Assembly (NCBI GenBank): GCA_900553335.1
Contig: USCU01000070.1
Location: forward strand, 1-6,429
From: an uncultured Ruminococcus sp.
Lineage (GTDB): Bacteria > Bacillota > Clostridia > Oscillospirales > Ruminococcaceae
Direction of reading: 5' to 3'
DNA length: 6,429 bases
Made by a program: the position numbers and the translations under genes. The notes below the pieces were generated by a model, which was given only the letters and a program-made list of their open reading frames with translations, was not told the DNA's origin and searched no databases. The first letter of the stretch is position 1. Every line of letters begins with the position of its first letter. Positions 1-4,667 of the stretch are shown here, piece by piece.

Positions 1-370
1 ACTTTGCGCCGTATGGATGAGCAGGTCCTATTATGCCGCCGAAAAAGTGCGTGATTTTAATAAGGCATTTAAGTCGCAGACCTCGTGATTCTAAAAGCTT
101 GAGTCTGATATGCTCAGGAAGAATTACTAAAAAATGTCCGTGATCTATCGTATCATATTCGATTCCACGAAGCACATAAAAATCTTTGATCTGTTTTTCA
201 GGGGATTGAAGATATTTGTAATATGCACGGTAGCTGTTATGATCTGTTACGAGCATACCGTCAAAGCCCTTTTGCTTTAAAATGGCAGCATATTCAAATA
301 TCGAAACCTTTCCGTCAGGAGATCCTTCTTTTGTGTGACAATGAAGATCGAATTTTTGAGGTTTTGACAT
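1..370 (-). CDS. PHP-domain metal-dependent phosphoesterase, N-terminal part (cut by window edge)
   Basis: The minus strand reads open from an ATG at 370-368 to the window edge, giving 123 codons; the 3' end lies outside. The protein has the metal-binding signature of the PHP superfamily: H10-x-H12 in FDLHCHT, D43-H44-N45 in LVTDHN, E71 in RGIEY, H79 in GHF and H118 in PAHPYG. PHP proteins are metal-dependent phosphoesterases, nucleases or phosphatases; the substrate of this one cannot be told. No signal peptide is visible, so it is probably cytoplasmic. The start is supported by AGGAAAGG eight bases upstream and by a promoter about 60 bases further up. It is transcribed away from the fru operon, and nothing shows a functional link beyond the shared intergenic region. 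The fold is confident, the function is not. Confidence 0.88.
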   Translation of the reverse strand, partial: MSKPQKFDLHCHTKEGSPDGKVSIFEYAAILKQKGFDGMLVTDHNSYRAYYKYLQSPEKQIKDFYVLRGIEYDTIDHGHFLVILPEHIRLKLLESRGLRLKCLIKITHFFGGIIGPAHPYGAK

Positions 371-436
371 TTTAAAATCCTTTCCTGCTGTTGTATTTAA
401 GCCTTATTTTAAACATAGTATGATACATCATTAATT

Positions 437-465
437 ATTCTATCATATGGTTGTGATTTTTTCAA
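437..465 (-). promoter_or_regulatory. sigma-A-type promoter of the PHP gene
   Basis: Read on the minus strand, TTGAAA (465-460) is followed after exactly 17 bases by TAGAAT (442-437). The -10 box is preceded by TGA, an extended -10 element. Transcription should start near 430, leaving a leader of about 60 bases before the ATG at 370. Each box differs from consensus at one position. The call rests on sequence match and position only. Confidence 0.75.
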
Positions 466-531
466 GGCGTTTTTAATGTTTTGCGTTATTAAAATATGAC
501 TAAAATCGACTGTGATTTTTTTTAGATGAAA

Positions 532-551
532 ATTTGTGTTTTTGCACAAAT
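532..551. repeat. palindrome ATTTGTG-N6-CACAAAT, possible regulator site
   Basis: Perfect 7-bp inverted repeat with a 6-base spacer (TTTTTG). The geometry resembles binding sites of Crp/Fnr-type dimers, but no such regulator is encoded here. The centre lies about 100 bases upstream of the predicted fru transcription start and about 110 from the PHP one, so it could serve either promoter. It could also be chance in A+T-rich DNA. Confidence 0.4.
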
Positions 552-580
552 ATGAGCATTGGTGATTGTATAAAAGGCTG

Positions 581-620
581 AAAATGATTGAAAATGACAG
601 AAAATGATTGACAATGATTG
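581..620 (+). promoter_or_regulatory. four tandem 10-bp repeats, probable FruR operator
   Basis: Four consecutive units read AAAATGATTG (581-590), AAAATGACAG (591-600), AAAATGATTG (601-610) and ACAATGATTG (611-620). Two are identical, one differs at 2 positions and one at 1. The period is exactly 10 bp, about one helical turn, so each unit shows the same face of the DNA. The last two units overlap the -35 box (608-613), so a bound protein would block RNA polymerase. Looser copies lie at 634-643 (AATATGATTG) and 652-661 (AATATGATTA). DeoR-family repressors often use direct repeats, and a DeoR-family gene starts 56 bases downstream; assignment to FruR is inferred from this. Confidence 0.7.
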
Positions 621-636
621 TTTCGCATGATAGAAT
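608..636 (+). promoter_or_regulatory. sigma-A-type promoter of the fruR-fruK-fruA-ptsH-ptsI operon
   Basis: A consensus -35 box TTGACA (608-613) is followed after exactly 17 bases by TAGAAT (631-636), one mismatch from the -10 consensus. TG at 628-629 gives an extended -10. Transcription should start near 642-644, leaving a leader of about 33 bases before the fruR ATG at 676. The promoter is intrinsically strong, and its -35 lies inside the tandem operator repeats, as expected for a repressed sugar operon. It also rules out the in-frame ATG at 637, which would fall upstream of the start of the mRNA. Confidence 0.85.
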
Positions 637-663
637 ATGATTGAAAATAAAAATATGATTATT

Positions 664-672
664 GAAGGTGAT
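664..672 (+). promoter_or_regulatory. ribosome binding site that fixes the fruR start
   Basis: GAAGGTGAT differs at one position from the GGAGGTGAT complement of the 16S rRNA 3' end. Its GAAGG core ends 7 bases before the ATG at 676. The upstream in-frame ATGs at 637 and 655 have no such site. Confidence 0.8.
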
Positions 673-675
673 AAA

Positions 676-1428
676 ATGCTGGCACAGGAGAGATACGGCA
701 AAATATTGGAGATACTAAAAACTAAAAGTCCCGTAACTGTTGTGGAGCTTACTCATATTTTGGGCACTAGCGAATCGACTATCAGACGAGATCTTATAAG
801 TCTTGAGGAAATGGGAAAACTAAAAAAGGTACATGGCGGAGCGATGGCTATAGAATCAGCTTTTAATATATTGGAAGATGATGTCATTACCAAAAGCAAA
901 ATGAATGTAGAAGAAAAAAAGGCTATAGGTGAATATGCTGCTGCACTTATAAAAAATGACGATTTTGTTTTTATTGATGCTGGTACAACTACGGAAGGTT
1001 TAATCGACTGCATTTCTCCTAATATCAGGGCAACCTTTGTAACAAACGGAATTGTTCACGCAAGAAAGCTTGTTCAAAAAGGACTTAAGGCATATGTTGT
1101 TGCAGGTCAGTTAAAGCTTGCGACCGAAGCCATTGTAGGTGCTGAGGGTGTTCTTAGCATGGAAAAATACAACTTTTCAAAGTGTTTTATGGGAACTAAC
1201 GGAGTGTCGCTCAGAGAGGGGTATTCCACCCCGGATATGGAAGAGGCGCTTATCAAGCGGCAAGCAATTAACAGAAGTTATAAGAGGTATATTTTAGCGG
1301 ATAATTCAAAATTTGGTAAGATTCATCCTGTTACATTTGCCGCTATAAAAACCTCGTGTATTATTACCGACAGATGTGATGATGACAGATACAAGGAAGT
1401 AACCGAAGTAAGGGAGGTAATGATCTGA
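676..1428 (+). CDS. fruR: DeoR-family transcriptional repressor of the fructose operon
   Basis: The 250-residue protein is a normal length for the DeoR family. The N-terminal winged helix-turn-helix lies at about residues 5-56, with the family hallmark from S34-T-I-R-R-D39 to H53-G-G-A56. The C-terminal DeoRC sugar-phosphate-sensing domain follows, with DAGTTT (101-106), VTNG (122-125), GTNGVSLREGYSTPD (173-187) and ADNSKFGK (208-215). The frame is open back to 637, but the promoter and ribosome binding site show that the ATG at 676 is used; starting there also gives the usual short lead into the first helix. As first gene of the operon it probably controls its own expression through the 10-bp repeats, with fructose 1-phosphate as the likely inducer by analogy with other FruR proteins. 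Its stop overlaps the fruK start by one base (TGATG). The family is certain; the FruR name rests on context. Confidence 0.92.
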   Translation: MLAQERYGKILEILKTKSPVTVVELTHILGTSESTIRRDLISLEEMGKLKKVHGGAMAIESAFNILEDDVITKSKMNVEEKKAIGEYAAALIKNDDFVFIDAGTTTEGLIDCISPNIRATFVTNGIVHARKLVQKGLKAYVVAGQLKLATEAIVGAEGVLSMEKYNFSKCFMGTNGVSLREGYSTPDMEEALIKRQAINRSYKRYILADNSKFGKIHPVTFAAIKTSCIITDRCDDDRYKEVTEVREVMI

Positions 1429-2333
1429 TGATTTATACTGTAAGCTTTAATCCTGCTTGGGATTATATGATGAGTGTAGACGATTTTGAAATTGGAAAAA
1501 CAAACAGATCATCTTTTGAGAGTGTAATGTTCGGCGGAAAGGGAATAAACGTTTCTGCGGTTTTAAAAGAGCTTGATATTACAAGCACAGCGCTTGGATT
1601 TGTCGCAGGATTTACTGGAGAAGCGCTTGAAAGTGAAATAAAATCAAAGGGAATAAAAACCGATTTTATTAAGCTTTCTCAAGGAATGACGCGAATAAAT
1701 ATAAAGCTTAAAACAGGTAAGGAAACCGAAATAAACGGAAGAGGTCCGAAAATTAATGAGGCGGCGATTGAACTTCTTTTTAAAAAGCTTGATACGCTTA
1801 GCTGTGGAGATATTCTTATCTTAGCGGGAAGCATACCGGCTGATATGCCGGACGACATTTACGAGAAGATTTTGGAAAGGCTTAAAGACAGAGAGATAAC
1901 GTTTGTAGTTGACGCCACAAAGGATTTGCTTTTAAACGTATTAAAATATAATCCCTTTTTAATAAAGCCGAATATTCATGAGCTTGAAGAAATTTTTAAG
2001 ACAGAGCTTAAAACAGATGAAGATATAACCGAAAAAGCAGAAATCCTTCAGAAAAAAGGCGCAAAAAATGTTTTGATATCGATGGGTGGGAACGGTGCGA
2101 TTTTGGTTGATGAAAATGAAAGTATACACAAAATAGGCGTTGCAGAAGGTAAGGTAATTAATTCTGTCGGTGCAGGCGATTCAATGGTTGCAGGTTTTAT
2201 GGCAGGATATGAAAAGTATCATGATTACGCTTTGGCGCTAAAACTCGGAACAGCTGCCGGAAACGCTACCGCATTTTCCGAGGGACTTGCAAAAAAAGAT
2301 ATGATTGATACGGTGTTTAAAACTTTAAACTAG
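1428..2333 (+). CDS. fruK: 1-phosphofructokinase (PfkB family)
   Basis: This cytoplasmic kinase phosphorylates fructose 1-phosphate with ATP to fructose 1,6-bisphosphate, feeding PTS-imported fructose into glycolysis. The 301 residues match the usual length. Family marks in order are NPAWDY near the N terminus (8-13), the substrate-binding GGKGIN (36-41), AGSIP (133-137), KPNIHEL (180-186), SMGGNG (218-223) and the PfkB signature SVGAGDSMVAGF (246-257) with catalytic Asp251 and the GAGD anion hole. Translation is coupled to fruR: the ATG shares its A with the fruR stop, and AGGGAGG (1411-1417) inside the end of fruR is the ribosome binding site, 10 bases upstream. Tagatose-6-phosphate kinase (LacC) is a close relative, but the flanking fruR and fruA make 1-phosphofructokinase the clear choice. 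Confidence 0.95.
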   Translation: MIYTVSFNPAWDYMMSVDDFEIGKTNRSSFESVMFGGKGINVSAVLKELDITSTALGFVAGFTGEALESEIKSKGIKTDFIKLSQGMTRINIKLKTGKETEINGRGPKINEAAIELLFKKLDTLSCGDILILAGSIPADMPDDIYEKILERLKDREITFVVDATKDLLLNVLKYNPFLIKPNIHELEEIFKTELKTDEDITEKAEILQKKGAKNVLISMGGNGAILVDENESIHKIGVAEGKVINSVGAGDSMVAGFMAGYEKYHDYALALKLGTAAGNATAFSEGLAKKDMIDTVFKTLN

Positions 2334-2344
2334 GAGGGAATTTT

Positions 2345-4273
2345 ATGAAAATCACTGATTTGCTTTCAAAAAAGGCGATCAAGCTCGGCGCTTCACCCAA
2401 AAATAAAAACGAAGCGATTGACATCTTAGTATCTCTTCATGAAGCAGCCGGGAACATTAGCGACAAGGAAACCTACAAGAAAGGAATTTTAGTAAGAGAA
2501 GCGTCGGGATCTACCGCAGTAGGTGAGGGAATCGCAATTCCTCATGCCAAAAGTCCGGCGGTTATAAAGCCGTCCTTAGCAGCAATGACTGTGCCGGGCG
2601 GTGTCGATTACGATGCGCTTGATAAAAAACCGTCTGATCTGTTTTTTATGATAGCGGCACCCGAAAAAGGCGGAGATGTTCATCTTGAAATGCTTTCCCG
2701 TCTTACGGTAATGCTTATGGACGCAAAGTTCAGAAACGCACTTTTATCTGCATCTAGCGAAGAGGAATTTTTAAAAATTATTGACGAAAAAGAAATTGAA
2801 AAATACGGCGGGCAAGAAGATATAAAAGATATGTCGGGCGATAAGTTTATAGTTGCTGTAACTGCTTGTCCTACGGGAATTGCTCATACTTTTATGGCAG
2901 CTGAGGCACTTGAACAGGCAGGAGAAAAGCTCGGAATTAAAATTAAAGTAGAAACAAACGGTTCAGGCGGAGCAAAAAACGTTATCACGGCTGATGAGAT
3001 AGCGAAAGCTGACGGAGTAATTATCGCCGCAGATAAAAATGTCGATATGCCGAGATTCAGCGGAAAAAGCGTTTTGATAACAAGGGTTTCCGATGGTATT
3101 CACAAGCCTGAGGAGCTTATAAACAAAGTTTTATCGGGAAGCGTACCTGTATATAAAGCAAATTCGGAAGATGCAGCGGCTCTATCAACTGATGAAAAAG
3201 AAGGTATCGGAAGACAAATTTATAAGCACCTTATGAACGGAGTTTCAAATATGCTTCCGTTTGTTGTCGGAGGCGGAATCTTAATTGCGCTTGCATTTTT
3301 GATTGATACTATTGCAGGAAACGCAGAAGCAGGAGGAGATTTTGGTACTGTAAGCAGTACAGCGGCATGGTTTAAGGGAATCGGCGGCTTTGCTTTTAAC
3401 TTTATGCTCCCTGTTTTGGCCGGCTTTATTGCAAAGAGCATTGCAGATCGTCCGGGAATGATGATAGGCTTTGTTGGAGGCTGGATTGCGTCACAGGGCG
3501 CAACTTGGAATTTCCATGATATGGATTCATGGGTAAGTGCAGGATTTTTAGGAGCATTAATTGCAGGTTTTGCAGGAGGTTATTTAACGCTCGGACTTGA
3601 GAAGCTTGCAGATGCGGTGCTTCCTAAATCATTAAACGGAATCAAGCCTGTTTTGGTGTATCCGCTTATAGGACTTCTCTTGATAGCGATTATAATGTGT
3701 ACTATTAACCCTGCGGTTGGCTGGATTAACGAGGGACTCAACAGCTTCTTAAACAGCATAGGAACAGGTTCTAAGATATTCCTCGGATGTGTACTCGGCG
3801 GTATGATGTCGATAGACATGGGCGGACCTTTTAACAAGGCGGCTTATACCTTTGCAACGGTCGGTCTTGCGGCACAGACTGATGCCAGCTTTGAGATCAT
3901 GGCAGCAGTTATGATAGGAGGAATGGTTCCGCCGATTGCTTGTGCAATAGGAACGACATTCTTTAAGAAAAAATATACAGAGGGCGAGAGAAAATCTACG
4001 GTTGTCAATTATATTCTGGGGCTTTGTTTTATCTCAGAAGGAGCTATTCCGTTTGCCGCTGCAGATCCGATAAGAGTAATTCCTTCCTGTATTGTAGGCT
4101 CAGCAATAGCAGGGGGAATGTCAATGGGATTTGGCTGTATGCTTAGAGCGCCGCACGGAGGATTGTTCGTATTGCCGGTTATCGAAAACGCACTGGGATA
4201 TTTTGCGGCATTGGTAGTAGGTTCTATAGTTGCCGGTGTTATGATGTCGCTTCTTAAGACAAAAAAATCTTAG
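2345..4273 (+). CDS. fruA: PTS fructose transporter subunit EIIABC
   Basis: This 642-residue membrane permease imports fructose and phosphorylates it at C1 during transport. Three domains are fused in one chain. EIIA (about 1-150) has the phospho-accepting His67 in AIPHAKS. EIIB (about 167-265) has the phosphocysteine Cys175 in the fructose-type loop TACPTGIAHTFMA. EIIC (about 288-638) is hydrophobic, with many membrane segments starting at about 303, and contains ISEGAIPF (563-570, Glu565) and RAPHGG (601-606). All phosphorylation residues are present and no frameshift is seen. A linker at about 268-288 is rich in Ala, Ser and acidic residues. The ATG is 11 bases after the fruK stop, and its GGAGGG site (2333-2338) begins on the last base of that stop codon, 6 bases from the ATG. 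Some relatives carry mannose or 2-O-mannosylglycerate; the adjacent fruK argues for fructose. Confidence 0.95.
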   Translation: MKITDLLSKKAIKLGASPKNKNEAIDILVSLHEAAGNISDKETYKKGILVREASGSTAVGEGIAIPHAKSPAVIKPSLAAMTVPGGVDYDALDKKPSDLFFMIAAPEKGGDVHLEMLSRLTVMLMDAKFRNALLSASSEEEFLKIIDEKEIEKYGGQEDIKDMSGDKFIVAVTACPTGIAHTFMAAEALEQAGEKLGIKIKVETNGSGGAKNVITADEIAKADGVIIAADKNVDMPRFSGKSVLITRVSDGIHKPEELINKVLSGSVPVYKANSEDAAALSTDEKEGIGRQIYKHLMNGVSNMLPFVVGGGILIALAFLIDTIAGNAEAGGDFGTVSSTAAWFKGIGGFAFNFMLPVLAGFIAKSIADRPGMMIGFVGGWIASQGATWNFHDMDSWVSAGFLGALIAGFAGGYLTLGLEKLADAVLPKSLNGIKPVLVYPLIGLLLIAIIMCTINPAVGWINEGLNSFLNSIGTGSKIFLGCVLGGMMSIDMGGPFNKAAYTFATVGLAAQTDASFEIMAAVMIGGMVPPIACAIGTTFFKKKYTEGERKSTVVNYILGLCFISEGAIPFAAADPIRVIPSCIVGSAIAGGMSMGFGCMLRAPHGGLFVLPVIENALGYFAALVVGSIVAGVMMSLLKTKKS

Positions 4274-4306
4274 CAGTAAATAATAGTATTTAAAATTAAA
4301 AACTCA

Positions 4307-4346
4307 GAAGGCGCCGGTAATATTTCGGCGCTTTCAGAAATATTAC
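4307..4346 (+). promoter_or_regulatory. two overlapping, mutually exclusive hairpins upstream of ptsH
   Basis: Hairpin A pairs GAAGGCGCCG (4307-4316) with CGGCGCTTTC (4326-4335): ten pairs with one G-U, loop GTAATATTT. Hairpin B pairs GTAATATTTC (4317-4326) with GAAATATTAC (4337-4346): ten perfect pairs, loop GGCGCTTTCA. The loop of A is the left arm of B, and the right arm of A fills most of the loop of B. The connecting loops (0 and 1 base) are too short for both full stems to form together as a pseudoknot, so they should compete. Neither is followed by a real U-tract, so a simple terminator is unlikely. The element lies 33 bases after fruA and ends just before the ptsH ribosome binding site (4353-4357). 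It may set the ratio of ptsHI to fruA, through mRNA processing, stability or partial attenuation; that role is inferred. Confidence 0.6.
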
Positions 4347-4352
4347 TTTAAC

Positions 4353-4357
4353 GGGAG
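4353..4357 (+). promoter_or_regulatory. ribosome binding site that fixes the ptsH start
   Basis: GGGAG ends 9 bases before the ATG at 4367. The in-frame TTG at 4358 directly abuts this site and TTG at 4361 is only 3 bases from it, so neither can be the start. It lies 6 bases after hairpin B, so folding upstream could affect its accessibility. Confidence 0.75.
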
Positions 4358-4366
4358 TTGTTGATA

Positions 4367-4630
4367 ATGATTAAAAAGACATATAAAATCGTAAACGAGC
4401 AGGGACTTCATATGCGCCCTGCGGGAATTGTTGCAGGAGAGCTTGGAAAATTTCAAAGCGAAGTAATTATAAACTTTAATGGAAATGAAGTAAATGCAAA
4501 AAGCATTATGAATCTTATGGCTGCGTGTATAAAATGCGGTTCAGAAATAGAGATCACATTTAATGGTGAGGACGAAGAAAAAGCTTGTGAAAAGTTTGAG
4601 GAGCTTTATTCCAATAATTTCGGCGACTAA
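4367..4630 (+). CDS. ptsH: phosphocarrier protein HPr
   Basis: HPr is the small cytoplasmic carrier that takes phosphate from Enzyme I and passes it to EIIA domains, here His67 of FruA. The 87 residues are the standard length. The active site is His15 in QGLHMRPAG, with the conserved Arg17. Ser46 in NAKSIMNLMA is the site used by HPr kinase/phosphorylase in Firmicutes, whose product P-Ser-HPr acts with CcpA in carbon catabolite control; neither partner is in this window. Two cysteines (54 and 57, in ACIKCG) lie just after the Ser46 helix. The ATG at 4367 is chosen over in-frame TTGs at 4358 and 4361 because of the ribosome binding site and the normal MIKKTYKI start. It lies 93 bases after fruA and 37 bases before ptsI. 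Identity is firm. Confidence 0.96.
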   Translation: MIKKTYKIVNEQGLHMRPAGIVAGELGKFQSEVIINFNGNEVNAKSIMNLMAACIKCGSEIEITFNGEDEEKACEKFEELYSNNFGD

Positions 4631-4654
4631 AATGACTTTTACCGATATGCGAAT

Positions 4655-4659
4655 GGAGG
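4655..4659 (+). promoter_or_regulatory. ribosome binding site that fixes the ptsI start
   Basis: GGAGG ends 8 bases before the ATG at 4668. The frame is open back to 4563, inside ptsH, and has further ATGs at 4632, 4647 and 4653, but only the one at 4668 is properly spaced from a strong site. Confidence 0.8.
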
Positions 4660-4667
4660 GACAGCTC

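Larger units (their letters stand above)
371..675. other. divergent intergenic regulatory region
   Basis: This 305-base stretch separates the start of the PHP gene (minus strand) from the start of fruR (plus strand). It is very A+T-rich and has no credible gene. It contains a minus-strand promoter (437-465), a palindrome (532-551), four tandem 10-bp units (581-620), a plus-strand promoter (608-636) and the fruR ribosome binding site (664-672). Between about 466 and 531 I see only A+T-rich sequence, including a second copy of TGTGATTTTTT (511-521, first copy 452-462) of unknown meaning. Confidence 0.85.

Noticed and set aside
462..475. CcpA cre-like sequence TCAAGGCGTTTTTA overlapping the PHP-gene -35 box
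   Set aside because: The RCGYT core matches but three other positions of the 14-base consensus do not. No better cre is seen near the fru promoter, so I do not call it.
542..574. Alternative promoter with TATAAA at 569-574
   Set aside because: The nearest -35-like boxes (TTTGCA, TTGCAC) are 21-22 bases away, and the promoter at 608-636 is far better.
4254..4289. Possible internal promoter before ptsH (TTAAGA, 17 bases, TAAATA)
   Set aside because: The -10 matches consensus at only three of six positions and better -10 candidates (TAGTAT) are wrongly spaced. In A+T-rich DNA this is expected by chance.
4307..4335. Hairpin A as an intrinsic terminator between fruA and ptsH
   Set aside because: The stem is GC-rich enough, but it is followed by AGAAATATTAC rather than a T-run, so efficient termination is unlikely.
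4620..4645. Bulged hairpin in the ptsH-ptsI gap (TCGG/CCGA plus TAAAA/TTTTA)
   Set aside because: The stem is short, broken by a four-base bulge and partly A-T only. It is too weak to support a regulatory call.
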